Assembly (NCBI RefSeq): GCF_014841215.1
Contig: NZ_JACYTR010000018.1
Coordinates: 1-64,000 of the forward strand
Direction of reading: 5' to 3'
DNA length: 64,000 nt
DNA from: Pseudomarimonas arenosa
GTDB taxonomy: Bacteria > Pseudomonadota > Gammaproteobacteria > Xanthomonadales > Xanthomonadaceae
Position numbers and translations under genes: made by a program. Shown here piece after piece: positions 17,060-26,780 of this stretch. Numbering within the stretch: position 1 is the first letter of the stretch; the number at the start of each line of letters is the position of its first letter. The notes beneath the pieces were generated by a model, which did not search any database, had not been told where the DNA came from, and saw only the letters and a list, made by a program, of their open reading frames with translations.

Positions 17060-17842
17060 ATGAAGCTGATTTTCCCGAACGGAGAACACTCTCAGGTATT
17101 GCTGAGCGATGGCGTCAATCGCGTTGGCAGTGCGCCCGATTCACAGGTGAAGCTCGACCTCGATGCGATCGCGCCGGTGCACTGTGAGCTGCAGCTGGCC
17201 GGCAATATGCTGACCTTGCGCGTGCCCGACGCCAGCAATGCAGTCACCCTGAACAATAAGAAGGTTCAAGGGGTGATGGCGGTGCGCGGCGGTGACACGC
17301 TGGGCTTTGGTCCCGTGCAGGCCCGGGTGGTGATGGTCGAGCGTGCCAGCAGCGCACCGGCCAACGCGCCTGAGCCGGAAGGAGATGCCGGTGCCACCCG
17401 GATGCGCATGGCCGTGCCGAAATTTGTGTTGCGCGGGGTGTCCGGTCCGGCCTTTGGCAAGGCCTTCCCGGTGGGAACCCTGCAGACCATCGGGCGTTCG
17501 GATGAGTGCAATATCTGCATCGCCAGCGACGAAGTCTCGCGTCGCCATGCGCAGGTCAAGCCCACCCAGGATGGCCTGGCAGTCGAAGACTTAGGTTCGG
17601 CCAATGGCACCTTCATCAACGGCCAGCGCGTGCAGAACGGCCTGCTGAAGCCAGGTGATGAGTTGCGACTGGACACCATCCGCTTTCTGTTGGTCGCCCC
17701 AGGTATGGAAATCGCCAATGCCAGCAAAGCCACTGCTCAGGCGCCATTGCCCAAAGCCGCCGGCAGCAAGCTGCCGTTGATCATCGGAGCGGTGGTGGTC
17801 TTGGCGGCGGCGGCTGGCGCGGCGTTCTACTTCTTGCGTTAG
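17060..17842 (+). CDS. Tail-anchored FHA-domain protein
   Basis: The 260-residue protein has two FHA-like regions. The first (about 1-90) is degenerate: it keeps VNRVGSAPDSQV and CELQL but lacks the SRRH and NGT boxes. The second (about 125-218) is complete, with TIGRSDECNICIASDEVSRRHAQV and DLGSANGTFINGQRV, so it can bind phosphothreonine peptides. A single C-terminal membrane segment (LPLIIGAVVVLAAAAGAAFYF) ends the protein, leaving the FHA domains in the cytoplasm. It is probably the reader of the upstream kinase. Confidence 0.88.
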   Translation: MKLIFPNGEHSQVLLSDGVNRVGSAPDSQVKLDLDAIAPVHCELQLAGNMLTLRVPDASNAVTLNNKKVQGVMAVRGGDTLGFGPVQARVVMVERASSAPANAPEPEGDAGATRMRMAVPKFVLRGVSGPAFGKAFPVGTLQTIGRSDECNICIASDEVSRRHAQVKPTQDGLAVEDLGSANGTFINGQRVQNGLLKPGDELRLDTIRFLLVAPGMEIANASKATAQAPLPKAAGSKLPLIIGAVVVLAAAAGAAFYFLR

Positions 17843-17856
17843 GTCTGACTGAGGAT

Positions 17857-17882
17857 GCCTACTCGCCAGTCGGCGGGTAGGC
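17857..17882 (+). terminator. Stem-loop after the FHA gene
   Basis: An 11-bp stem (one T-G pair) at 17857-17867/17872-17882 with a 4-nt loop sits between the convergent FHA and RND genes. It lacks a strong T-tract and could serve both strands. Confidence 0.55.
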
Positions 17883-17901
17883 TACTCGACCTTTCTGCCA
17901 A

Positions 17902-20900
17902 TCACCTGCGAGGCTTGGCAAGTCCTCCCGGTCCACCCTGTTGATTGAAGTAGCGATACAGCACCGGCACTACGAACAGGGTCAGGGCGGCCGAGAAGCT
18001 GAGGCCCCAGACGATGCTGGAGGCCACCGGCCCCCACAACAGCGACTTGCCGCCAATGCCGAAGGCCAGAGAAAACAGGCCGGCAATGGTGGTGCCCGTG
18101 GTCATCAACACCGCAATGACACGTCGTCGCGCTGCATAGAGGGTGGCGTGTAGGGTTCGCATGCCGTTGGCGCGCCGCGTATTGGCGGCGTCGATCAGCA
18201 CGATGGCGGCATTCACCGATATACCGGTCAGGGCGATCACCCCGTACAGGGTGTAGAGCGACATCGGATTCTGTGAGATCAGCAAGCCGAGGGTGACGCC
18301 GATAAACGCCAGCGGTACGGTGACCAGGATCAATAGGGGCTGAAAGTAGCTGCGGAACTGCGCGGCCAGAATCAAATAGATCAAGCCCAGACCGAGCAGA
18401 AACAGCGGGGGCATGGCGGCCAGCGATTCGTTGATATCGTCCAATTCGCCGGAAAAATCCAGGTCGACACCCGGATAGTTCAGCCGCAATCCTTCCCAGG
18501 CAGCCTTCAACAGTCGATCGGCTTCCAGCGTGTCGACGCCGTCGGCAGCCAGTTCAGCTTCCACCGTGATGGCGCGGCGGAAGTTCCAGTGCCGGATCAG
18601 GCCTGGGCTGAGGCCCTGTTCGGTGACTAGCAGGGTGCCGAGGCTGGTCATGCCGCCGCCCGGCAGGGCGACCGGATCGGCCAGTAGGGCATCGATTCGA
18701 TCGAGCGTACGCGGTGCAGCGCGAACACGCAGTTCCAGCTTCTCGCCGCGGTCGCGCAAGTCGGCTACCACTTCGCCATCGACATGCAGACGCACCAGTC
18801 GCGCCACGTCGCCTGCATCCAGTCCGGCCCGGCGAGCGGCATCGACATCAACCCGCAGGCTGAATTCGGCGCGGCCGGCGGTATCGTTGTCCTGTACGTT
18901 GTGCGCGCCAGGGATTTCTTTGATCCGTTCCTTCAGGGCAGCCGTGGCTCGCCGTAGCTCATCGAGATCATCGCCACGCACCTTGACGCTGATGGGCTTG
19001 GAAGCCGGCGGGCCGCCGGCAATGCGCAGAAACGAGTTGTGCGAGGCGCCCGGTGCTTGCTCGATCGCCGTGCGCATTGCCTCGATCACTTCGTCGACAT
19101 TGCGGTCTTCGTTGCCGGCCGGGTTCAGCGATACGGTGATCTGGCCGTAATGATCGCCGTACACCGGCTCCATTTCGGTGAACTTGATGCCGGCAAGCGA
19201 CACCACCGAGCGCGCTTCGTCCTTCTGCAAGTACGACCGAACGATCTGTTCCACCTCCGAGGTGCGGCGCAGGGTTTGTTCGATCGGCGAATCGGCCGGC
19301 ATATCGACATTGACATAGAAAATGCGCAGCGGATCGAAGGCAAAGAACTGCATCTTTACTGCGCCACTGGCAACGGCCCCGATCGCGCCCAGGAACAGAG
19401 CCAGTGCGAGCAACAGATAGCGCCCCGGGCGGCGCATCACATGAATCAAGGCGCGGGTGTAGCGCACACGCACCCGATGGGTCCAGCGCTCACGCCAGGC
19501 CTGGGTGCCGGATTGACGCAAGGAATGCTTGCCCAAGGTAGTGACATGCGCCGGCAACATCCAGATCGCTTCTACCAGGCTCACCGCCAAGCCGATCGTC
19601 ACCACCAGCGGGATCACGAACATGAACTTGCCGACGATGCCCGGCAGCAGCATCAGCGGCAGGAAGGCGGCCATCGTCGTCGCCACCGCGGCGGTCACCG
19701 GCAGGCCAACTTCGGACAGTGATTCCAATGCCGCCGGCATTGCCGGCATGCCGCGCTGCAGACGGAAGTAGATCGCCTCAACCACCACCACCGCGTCGTC
19801 GACTAGCATGCCGAGCACGATCACGATGCCGAGCAGCACTGAGACGTTCAGCGTATTGCCCATCGCACTTAGCACCCAGATCGCGCCGGCAATCGAGAAC
19901 ACCACACCTAGGCTGACCATGATCGCGATGCGTGAACCCAGGAACACCCAGCACACCGCCATTACCAGCACCAGGCCGATCAGGGCGTTCGACTGCATCA
20001 CCCGCAACGCATCGCGGGTGGGGATGGTCTGATCATCGGCCATGGCAATACTCAGGCCTTGCACCGCAAGTACGTCGTTCTTGGCCTTGACGTAGTCACT
20101 GATCCTCTGCACCAGGTCGAGCGTGTTGAGCCCGCTCACTTTGCTCACCGACATCAGTACCGCTGCGCGGCCATCGGTGGCGGCCAGGTGACGTGGGGTG
20201 TCCATGCCACGCCGCACCATCGCCACCTGATCGAGTGGAACGCTGTGTGCAGAGCCCGGCAAGCGCAGGGCGAAGTCGCCTACCTCGGCAGGATCTGCCG
20301 AGGTACCCTGGACCCGGATCAACCACTCGCTACCGCCTGTCTTGAGCTTTCCGGCAACGATGTCGCGAAACCAGAACCTCAGGGCATCGGCCAGCTGACT
20401 GGCGGTGGCACCGCGCGCCGCCAGCGCCTCGGGATCGAACTCGACCAGCAACTCCGGATCCTGAAAGCCGAGCGCCAGTACACGATCGACGCCAGCGATC
20501 TGTTCCAGATCCTGTTGCACACCACGGGAGGCAAAACGTAGGGTTTCATCGGCGGCCGGCCCGGTCACCACCACCATGGCGGTGGGGAAACTATTTGAAG
20601 TGGTGATCTCCAGCACCACCGGGTCGATCACATCGGCCGGCAACTCGGCGCTGGCGGTATTCTGGATCTCGCGCCGCAGGTCGTTGATGCGCTTGTCGAA
20701 CTGCCGCTCCGGCATGTCGCGAAAGCGAACCAGGATGTTCGACACGCCCTCGCGCGAGGAGCTAGCGACAAACTTGATGTCCTGCACATTGCGCAGCGAG
20801 TCTTCCAGGGGATTGGTGACCCGTTCTTCAACATCCGCAGCGCTGGCGCCGGGCAGAGCAGTGCTGATGTTGACCCAGTTGAAGTTGATCTCCGGGTCTT

Positions 20901-21006
20901 GCTCGCGCGGCATGCGGAGATAGGACAGCAGGCCCATGATGATCACCACCGCAAAGGCGATGTTCGCCAGTGGGTGGTTGCGGATCAGCGATTCAAGCAG
21001 TCTCAT
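17902..21006 (-). CDS. RND-family efflux pump, inner-membrane transporter
   Basis: The 1034-residue protein has the AcrB/HAE topology: a first membrane helix (ANIAFAVVIIMGLLSYLRMPREQDPEI), a porter domain, helices 2-6, a second porter domain and helices 7-12. Helix 4 keeps the proton-relay aspartate pair (GMLVDDAVVVVE). It works with a periplasmic adaptor and an outer-membrane channel to export substrates by proton antiport. The start at 21006 overlaps the adaptor stop by 4 bp. No outer-membrane factor is adjacent, so it probably shares a TolC-like channel. Substrate unknown. Confidence 0.93.
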   Translation of the reverse strand: MRLLESLIRNHPLANIAFAVVIIMGLLSYLRMPREQDPEINFNWVNISTALPGASAADVEERVTNPLEDSLRNVQDIKFVASSSREGVSNILVRFRDMPERQFDKRINDLRREIQNTASAELPADVIDPVVLEITTSNSFPTAMVVVTGPAADETLRFASRGVQQDLEQIAGVDRVLALGFQDPELLVEFDPEALAARGATASQLADALRFWFRDIVAGKLKTGGSEWLIRVQGTSADPAEVGDFALRLPGSAHSVPLDQVAMVRRGMDTPRHLAATDGRAAVLMSVSKVSGLNTLDLVQRISDYVKAKNDVLAVQGLSIAMADDQTIPTRDALRVMQSNALIGLVLVMAVCWVFLGSRIAIMVSLGVVFSIAGAIWVLSAMGNTLNVSVLLGIVIVLGMLVDDAVVVVEAIYFRLQRGMPAMPAALESLSEVGLPVTAAVATTMAAFLPLMLLPGIVGKFMFVIPLVVTIGLAVSLVEAIWMLPAHVTTLGKHSLRQSGTQAWRERWTHRVRVRYTRALIHVMRRPGRYLLLALALFLGAIGAVASGAVKMQFFAFDPLRIFYVNVDMPADSPIEQTLRRTSEVEQIVRSYLQKDEARSVVSLAGIKFTEMEPVYGDHYGQITVSLNPAGNEDRNVDEVIEAMRTAIEQAPGASHNSFLRIAGGPPASKPISVKVRGDDLDELRRATAALKERIKEIPGAHNVQDNDTAGRAEFSLRVDVDAARRAGLDAGDVARLVRLHVDGEVVADLRDRGEKLELRVRAAPRTLDRIDALLADPVALPGGGMTSLGTLLVTEQGLSPGLIRHWNFRRAITVEAELAADGVDTLEADRLLKAAWEGLRLNYPGVDLDFSGELDDINESLAAMPPLFLLGLGLIYLILAAQFRSYFQPLLILVTVPLAFIGVTLGLLISQNPMSLYTLYGVIALTGISVNAAIVLIDAANTRRANGMRTLHATLYAARRRVIAVLMTTGTTIAGLFSLAFGIGGKSLLWGPVASSIVWGLSFSAALTLFVVPVLYRYFNQQGGPGGLAKPRR

Positions 21007-22007
21007 TCGGCGCCTTCCGCGACGATGGCTTGGCCGTCTTCGGCGGTGCGCTGACCCTCGGTCACGATCAGTGTGCTGCCCGGCCAATCGACCTGAGCGC
21101 TGCGCCCGGGCAGGGCGCCATCAATGGCGCGGAAGCGGGTGGTACCGTTCTCGACGACAAAGGCGCCACGCTGTCCGTTGCGCTCAATCACCAGCGACGG
21201 CGGCAAGGCAAAGCCCTGGCCGTCGATGCGCAAGGTGCCACTGCTGCCAGCCGGGGCGGGCGCATCGATGAACTCGAAGCGAGCCAGGCGACTGCGGCTG
21301 TTCGGGTCGACCACCTCGCTATGTCGAACCAGGCGCAGGGATAGCCAACTGCCGCGATAGTGGAACGCAAAGCCAAAGCCCGCGTCGGCAGCGCCGATTA
21401 GGCCGTCGGGCAGGGCCGCTTCCACTTCCGGGCCGCCGGTGGCAACGATACGCAACATCGGTGCGCCGGGCATGGCCAGGGCACCTACTTGCGCCGTGCG
21501 GGCTTGCACTACGCCATCGAACGGTGCGCGAATCGTGCATTTCTCCCGCTGCCGCTTGGCCGCGGCCAGGCCAGCGACGCGAATGGCGCGTTCGGCCTGG
21601 GCGGCGCGCACCTGGGTGTCAAGGGCGAGCAACTCATCGTCGGCAATGAAGTCGCGCCGATCGAGCTCCTTGCCCCGCTGCAGGCGTTGCTCGGCCAACA
21701 GCAATTGCGCATCGGCGGCCGCCAATTGAGCGCTGGCCTGCTGAACACCGAGTTCGGCATCGCGCGGATCAAGCTCAATCAGCAGCTGGCCCTGCACCAC
21801 CTTGGTCCCAACATCGGCATGTATCGCCCGCACCACGGCACCGACTTCACTGGCCAGTTGACTGTCATTGGCACTGATTACCACGGCGGTGAATTCGTGC
21901 CGGCTTGCGGGCGCCACGTCGGAAAGTCGAGCAGTCTTGAACTCGGCGGCAGCACACGGCGACGCCGCACCAAGCGCCAGCAGTGCGGCGAACAGAAAGA
22001 CGCGCAT
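21003..22007 (-). CDS. RND efflux periplasmic adaptor (membrane fusion protein)
   Basis: The 334-residue protein has a signal peptide, a biotinyl-lipoyl-like half motif (ASEVGAVVRAIHADVGTKVVQGQLLIELD), a coiled-coil hairpin (about 90-150, rich in Ala, Gln and Leu) and the second lipoyl half (CTIRAPFDGVVQARTAQVGALAMPGAPMLRIV). A beta-barrel region follows. It links the RND pump to an outer-membrane channel. The frame extends to 22067, but the start at 22007 places the signal peptide at the N-terminus. Confidence 0.92.
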   Translation of the reverse strand: MRVFLFAALLALGAASPCAAAEFKTARLSDVAPASRHEFTAVVISANDSQLASEVGAVVRAIHADVGTKVVQGQLLIELDPRDAELGVQQASAQLAAADAQLLLAEQRLQRGKELDRRDFIADDELLALDTQVRAAQAERAIRVAGLAAAKRQREKCTIRAPFDGVVQARTAQVGALAMPGAPMLRIVATGGPEVEAALPDGLIGAADAGFGFAFHYRGSWLSLRLVRHSEVVDPNSRSRLARFEFIDAPAPAGSSGTLRIDGQGFALPPSLVIERNGQRGAFVVENGTTRFRAIDGALPGRSAQVDWPGSTLIVTEGQRTAEDGQAIVAEGAE

Positions 22008-22244
22008 AGGGCATCCAGACGACAGCGGGGCAGGCGCCATTATGGCGGCCCGCTGCACGCGCACCAAGCGTTACGCGGCGGCGGCGCCGCTTGGTTCACT
22101 CGCCGCTCAGTTGCGCTAGGAAAGTGTTCAGCACGCAGCGGCACCGTCCATGCTGCCGGCGAACGGGCCGCTTCATCCAGGCACCCTTCGACAAGCTCAG
22201 CGTGCGTCGGCATGGCGAGTCCGCCGCTCGCCACGTGGCTTGTG
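22008..22244. other. Intergenic region between BON gene and RND operon
   Basis: About 237 bp with no gene seen. It contains a copy of the REP-like sequence at 22184-22200. The promoter of the RND operon must lie here or further upstream; none is clear. Confidence 0.4.
22184..22200. repeat. Second copy of the CCCTTCGACAAGCTCAG repeat
   Basis: The 17 bases are identical to those at 13712-13728. Here the closing GG arm is changed (CAGCG), so the palindrome is weaker. Confidence 0.65.
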
Positions 22245-23078
22245 TCAGCTGACGGTCAGCGCTTGAGCATCCACCGACCGCACGCCACGGGTTCCCTGCG
22301 CCAGCTCAATAGCCAATCGACGCTCTGCCACACTGTCGACCTCACCACTCAGCACGACCTTACCCTGGTTCGATTCCACATCGATCCTGTGGGCATCAAT
22401 GCCATCGACGTAACGCAAGGTGGAGGTCAACTTGGCTTCGATCCACGTGTCATCCAGCCGACCGTCGCCATCATCGGCCATGGTCACCTGACCCTTGGAC
22501 TTCGAGTCGACGCTGAGTTGGTTATCGACCTCACGTACGCCGGCGACACTGCCGGCCAGCCGCTCGGCGATCTGTTTGGCATTTTCAGTATCGGCCACGC
22601 CGGTCAGAGTGACCTTGCCGTGGTCGGCGTCGACGCTGATATCGAGACCATCCGTGTATTCGTTCCACAGCAGCAAGGAGTTCACCTTGGCGCTGATGGC
22701 GGCATTGCCGACCAGCCGGGCGAAGCTGCGCTGCGGCGAGACCGTGGTGGTGACCACGACCAGACTTGGATCGATCGCGATCTGATTGTCGACCTTATTG
22801 ATGCCCTCGGTGCTCAAGGCAATCGCTTCGGCGAGCTGATGCTCCACCACCGACTGCACGCGACCGTTCAAGATGGCCTTGTTGCCATCGACTTCGACCG
22901 AGAGATCCAGCCCATCCAGCGAAGGGTCGACAGCATACGTGGCCCAGATCATGCCCTCGTGGTAAGCATCCCTGGCATCCTGGGTCATTTCGTCCAGTGT
23001 TCCGGCGGCAGCGGGAGCGGAAAGCGCGGAACCCGCCAGCAGAGCCAGTGGCGTTAATTTGTTTGCGGTAGTGAGCAT
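22245..23078 (-). CDS. Exported protein with three BON domains
   Basis: The 277-residue product has a signal peptide (LALLAGSALSAPAAAG) and three BON domains of about 65-70 residues. Each has the pattern of a short helix, GLDLSVEVD/GLDISVDAD/DAHRIDVES, then GKVxLxGxVDxxxxxxxAxxLAxxxxGVxxVDNQL. BON domains bind phospholipid at the envelope, as in OsmY and DolP. OsmY has two domains, so three is somewhat unusual. The frame extends upstream to 23462, but the start at 23078 has an excellent ribosome-binding site and the signal peptide. Confidence 0.9.
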   Translation of the reverse strand: MLTTANKLTPLALLAGSALSAPAAAGTLDEMTQDARDAYHEGMIWATYAVDPSLDGLDLSVEVDGNKAILNGRVQSVVEHQLAEAIALSTEGINKVDNQIAIDPSLVVVTTTVSPQRSFARLVGNAAISAKVNSLLLWNEYTDGLDISVDADHGKVTLTGVADTENAKQIAERLAGSVAGVREVDNQLSVDSKSKGQVTMADDGDGRLDDTWIEAKLTSTLRYVDGIDAHRIDVESNQGKVVLSGEVDSVAERRLAIELAQGTRGVRSVDAQALTVS

Positions 23079-23085
23079 ACGGAAT

Positions 23086-23092
23086 CCTCCTT
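23086..23092 (-). promoter_or_regulatory. Near-perfect Shine-Dalgarno of the BON-domain gene
   Basis: On the minus strand AAGGAGG lies 7 nt before the ATG at 23078, the strongest ribosome-binding site noticed in the window. It decides the start against the longer upstream frame and suggests high translation, as for osmotically induced OsmY-type proteins. Confidence 0.75.
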
Positions 23093-23106
23093 CCTGGGAG
23101 CACACT

Positions 23107-23127
23107 GAATTCCTCCAGCAGGAATTC
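23107..23127. repeat. 8-bp inverted repeat in the BON-gene leader
   Basis: GAATTCCT pairs with AGGAATTC across a 5-nt loop, about 30 nt upstream of the BON-gene start. It could be a leader hairpin or an operator. Confidence 0.5.
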
Positions 23128-23531
23128 ACAATGCGCCTTGCGAACGGCTCCGGTCTGCGGAGATGCGGGGCGCCGGATCGGCGGCCCGATGCAGGTGTGT
23201 GTGTTTTGGCTGGCTTCAGTCGCCACACACGGTTGAACCCTGTTTGGGTTGCGATCGTGTGACCCTGCAAAGGGTTCCTTGGAACACCTGCACTGCGTAC
23301 ACCATAGCGCTGATCAGTCTGGCTCGAATTAATTGCTGCTGACTTAACGGGCAGCTTAGCTATTGATGCAGGCGGGGATTGGTCGTCGATCCTGCATAGC
23401 CAGGCGATAGCCGGAGTGATGATTAACCATTGGGCGCAGGAAACTACCCGCTTGCCGCGCACGCCACCTGTCGCTCTGCCCGATGGGCTACGCTTACAAC
23501 GATACAGGCTAACCCATAAGGCCCCTAGTCG

Positions 23532-25022
23532 ATGGCTCGCCTACTGCTTGTGCTGGCGCTCTACGGCGCGGTCGCCATGGTGCACGCAGACCCGCGGTCT
23601 TTACGCGAATTCTGCTTGCAGGGCGCGGTTGATCTTGGAGTACGTGGTCAAGGACTGCATCCCAGTAGCGGACAAACTCACCCGGCGCGATGGTGCGTGA
23701 TCGCCGAGCCGGGTAGTGGGCGGGTGTACTTTTCCAGTGACGCGGCGATCAATGCCGACGTGCGGGAAGAATTCGCCCAGGCCTACCCCGATTCGCGGTC
23801 GGTTCGCATCGTCAATGCGCAGCATCCACCGGATCTGGCATTCGTAGACGTGGACGCCACATCAGAGGCCGCACGCTATCGACGTATCGTGCCAGCAGTG
23901 CTGGTGTCGGAGTTGGCCGAGCATCCTGAGTGGCGGGTCGAGGGTGCCGCCGAAGGATGGCAGCGTGTGCTGTATCCGGGCAGCGACTTGCCGGTGGATC
24001 TGCGGGTGGTGAATGGCCGATTGCACACGCTTCGCGCGATGGCTGATTTGCCCTTGCGCGGACGCGTCGGCGTCGATTGGCATTGGGATTGGGCAGACGG
24101 CTCGGCAGCCGACCCGCGTCGACTGCGGATCGAAATCGGTGGCGAGGTGTTCCTGCGTGCCGAAGTCGACGTGAGCGATCTCAGTGCAGAAGAGTCGCAG
24201 GGGATATGGCTGCCCAGTGGTGGGCAGACGCCGGTGGAAATTCCTGGCGAGCACTGGCCCTCCCGGGTGGCGCCGCGCCTGCTCGAACTGGAACCGGGTG
24301 TATTTCAGGTACGCAATGTCCGCACCGGTTTTCACCATCTGGTGGTCGATACCGAGGATGGGCTGGTGGTGGCCGATGCGCCGGCCGGCTGGGTGGAGTT
24401 GGCGCAGATCCCGCCGGCTGATCTGGTGCCCGGGCTCGGAATCAGCGGGCTGTCGGAGCGGCTTGTGGACTTTTTGCGCCAGCACTTTCCGCAGCGCCCG
24501 ATCCGCGCCGTGGCCTTGACCCATGCGCACGACGACCATGCCGGTGGTGCGCGCGCATTCGCCGCCGAGGAGGCCAGTGTCTATGCGCCGGCGGCGACGG
24601 CTGCCTTCCTGCAGGCCTCCCTCAATGCGGCATCGATGCCGGCCGATCGGCTCAGTGAGCGCGGTCTCGAATTGCGTGTGCAGCCCGTTGAACAGCGACT
24701 TCGTTTGGATGATGCGCGCCGTCCGCTGGAGTTGTGGTCGCTTGGCGCCAACCCTCATGTCGAGGCCATGCTCGGCGTGTGGTTGCCGGAGCAGCGGATC
24801 TTCTTTCAGTCCGACCTGCATATGCCGAATCCAGGCACCACTGCGCCAGCTGAGTCGCGGGCGGGTAGCGAATGCTGGTTCGCTTCCTGGGCCATCAAGC
24901 ATCTTCCGGCCGACGCGCGGGTGATGTCATCGCACGCCGCTGCGCTCACCGCGCGCCAGCAATTGGAGAGTTGGTTGTCCAGCCCGTTGTGCGAGTCCAG
25001 TCGCGCGGCGCACAGCGAATAG
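23532..25022 (+). CDS. Secreted metallo-beta-lactamase-fold hydrolase
   Basis: The 496-residue protein has a signal peptide (LLLVLALYGAVAMVHA), a roughly 230-residue N-terminal region without a recognised family, and a C-terminal metallo-beta-lactamase fold (about 255-480). The zinc motif is H331-A-H333-D-D335-H336 (LTHAHDDHAGG). Further ligand candidates are NPHVEAM, SDLHMP and SSHAAA near the end. Substrate is unknown; the fold covers beta-lactamases, lactonases and phosphodiesterases. The N-terminal extension is unusual for simple subclass B enzymes. A promoter is not obvious. Confidence 0.82.
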   Translation: MARLLLVLALYGAVAMVHADPRSLREFCLQGAVDLGVRGQGLHPSSGQTHPARWCVIAEPGSGRVYFSSDAAINADVREEFAQAYPDSRSVRIVNAQHPPDLAFVDVDATSEAARYRRIVPAVLVSELAEHPEWRVEGAAEGWQRVLYPGSDLPVDLRVVNGRLHTLRAMADLPLRGRVGVDWHWDWADGSAADPRRLRIEIGGEVFLRAEVDVSDLSAEESQGIWLPSGGQTPVEIPGEHWPSRVAPRLLELEPGVFQVRNVRTGFHHLVVDTEDGLVVADAPAGWVELAQIPPADLVPGLGISGLSERLVDFLRQHFPQRPIRAVALTHAHDDHAGGARAFAAEEASVYAPAATAAFLQASLNAASMPADRLSERGLELRVQPVEQRLRLDDARRPLELWSLGANPHVEAMLGVWLPEQRIFFQSDLHMPNPGTTAPAESRAGSECWFASWAIKHLPADARVMSSHAAALTARQQLESWLSSPLCESSRAAHSE

Positions 25023-25099
25023 GGCAGTTGGCCGCTGGCCCAGCGACCTACGCAGCGACCGGCCTATAATTGCGCTTTCGCATACGGAACGCATAGGCC

Positions 25100-26770
25100 A
25101 TGACCCAAGCCAGTCGTCGCGACCCCTCGCGCACTATCCGCGCCCCGCGCGGCTCGGATAAATCCTGCAAGAGCTGGCTTAGCGAAGCCGCCTACCGGAT
25201 GATCCAGAACAACCTCGACCCGGACGTGGCCGAGAATCCGGCGGAACTGGTGGTGTATGGCGGCATTGGCCGGGCAGCCCGCGATTGGGCCTGTTTCGAC
25301 AAGATCCTCGAATCGCTGCGCCAGCTGGAAGACGATCAGACCTTGCTGATCCAGTCAGGCAAGCCGGTCGGCGTCTTCCCGACCCATCCCGATGCGCCGC
25401 GGGTGCTGATCGCCAATTCCAACCTGGTGCCGCATTGGGCGACCTGGGATCACTTCAACGAGCTGGATAAGAAAGGCCTGATGATGTACGGCCAGATGAC
25501 TGCCGGCTCGTGGATCTATATCGGTTCGCAGGGCATCGTCCAGGGCACCTACGAAACCTTCGCCGAGATGGGTCGCCAGCACTACGGCGGTGAGTTGAAA
25601 GGCAAGTGGGTTCTGACCGCCGGACTCGGCGGCATGGGCGGCGCCCAGCCGTTGGCGGCGACCATGGCGGGGGCCTGCATGCTGGCCATCGAGTGTCGAC
25701 AATCCAGTATCGATATGCGCCTGCGTACCCGTTATGTCGACGAGCAGGCCAGCGATCTCGACGATGCACTGGCGCGGATCGAGCGCTACTGCGCTGCCGG
25801 TGAGGCGAAGTCGATCGCCCTGTTGGGCAATGCCGCCGAAGTGCTGCCTGAGCTGGTGCGCCGCGGTGTGCGGCCGGATGCCGTTACCGATCAGACCTCG
25901 GCCCACGATCCGCTGTACGGCTACCTGCCGGCCGGCTGGTCGCTGGAGCACTGGTTCGATATGCAAAAGTCCGATCCGAAAGCGGTAGTCGAAGCGGCCA
26001 AGCATTCGATGCGTATCCACGTCGAAGCCATGCTGCACTTCGAGGACATGGGCATTCCCACCTTCGACTATGGCAACAACATTCGGCAGATGGCGCTGGA
26101 AGCCGGCTGCCAGAACGCCTTCGATTTCCCCGGTTTTGTGCCGGCCTATGTGCGACCGCTGTTCTGCCGCGGCATCGGGCCGTTCCGCTGGGTGGCCTTG
26201 TCGGGCGATCCGGAAGACATCGCCAAGACCGATGCCAAGGTGAAGGAATTGATCCCCAACGACCCGCATCTGCATCGCTGGCTGGATATGGCCAAGGAGC
26301 GGATCAGCTTCCAGGGCCTACCGGCGCGAATCTGCTGGGTTGGCCTGGGCGATCGCCATCGTCTGGGCCTGGCGTTCAACGAGATGGTGCGCAATGGCGA
26401 GCTGAAAGCACCGGTGGTGATTGGCCGCGATCATCTTGACTCGGGTTCGGTGGCCTCGCCGAACCGCGAAACCGAATCGATGATGGATGGCTCCGATGCG
26501 GTGTCCGATTGGCCGCTACTTAACGCGATGTTGAATGTGGCCGGCGGCGCAACCTGGGTCTCGCTGCATCATGGTGGTGGCGTCGGCATGGGCTTCTCGC
26601 AGCATAGCGGCGTGGTCATCGTCTGTGACGGTTCAGACGCCGCCGACAAGCGCATCGGCCGGGTGTTGTGGAACGACCCCGGCACCGGCGTAATGCGCCA
26701 TGCCGATGCCGGCTACGACATCGCCAAGGCTTGCGCCAAGGAGCAGGGCCTCAACTTGCCGATGCTGTAG
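25100..26770 (+). CDS. hutU: Urocanate hydratase
   Basis: HutU uses tightly bound NAD+ to hydrate urocanate to imidazolonepropionate, step two of histidine breakdown. The 556-residue length and signatures match the family: [32 protein letters not shown], the NAD-binding [28 protein letters not shown] and the C-terminal [17 protein letters not shown]. hutH, hutI, hutG and the repressor hutC are not next to it, so it is either a lone gene or part of a split hut regulon. Confidence 0.96.
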   Translation: MTQASRRDPSRTIRAPRGSDKSCKSWLSEAAYRMIQNNLDPDVAENPAELVVYGGIGRAARDWACFDKILESLRQLEDDQTLLIQSGKPVGVFPTHPDAPRVLIANSNLVPHWATWDHFNELDKKGLMMYGQMTAGSWIYIGSQGIVQGTYETFAEMGRQHYGGELKGKWVLTAGLGGMGGAQPLAATMAGACMLAIECRQSSIDMRLRTRYVDEQASDLDDALARIERYCAAGEAKSIALLGNAAEVLPELVRRGVRPDAVTDQTSAHDPLYGYLPAGWSLEHWFDMQKSDPKAVVEAAKHSMRIHVEAMLHFEDMGIPTFDYGNNIRQMALEAGCQNAFDFPGFVPAYVRPLFCRGIGPFRWVALSGDPEDIAKTDAKVKELIPNDPHLHRWLDMAKERISFQGLPARICWVGLGDRHRLGLAFNEMVRNGELKAPVVIGRDHLDSGSVASPNRETESMMDGSDAVSDWPLLNAMLNVAGGATWVSLHHGGGVGMGFSQHSGVVIVCDGSDAADKRIGRVLWNDPGTGVMRHADAGYDIAKACAKEQGLNLPML

Positions 26771-26780
26771 GCTCGGCGCC

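Larger units (their letters stand above)
23079..23531. other. Intergenic region between divergent BON and metallo-beta-lactamase-fold genes
   Basis: About 450 bp hold no convincing gene. It has an inverted repeat at 23107-23127, and a short palindrome GTTCCTTGGAAC at 23274-23285. Both lie on the BON-gene side and may be operators or transcript hairpins. No clear sigma-70 promoter was identified. Confidence 0.5.

Noticed and set aside
14670-17842. Type VI secretion cluster (PpkA/Fha)
   Set aside because: Only kinase and FHA genes are present; no tss genes lie on either side, so a T6SS is not claimed.
25100-26770. Complete histidine utilisation operon
   Set aside because: Only hutU was found; its neighbours are unrelated.
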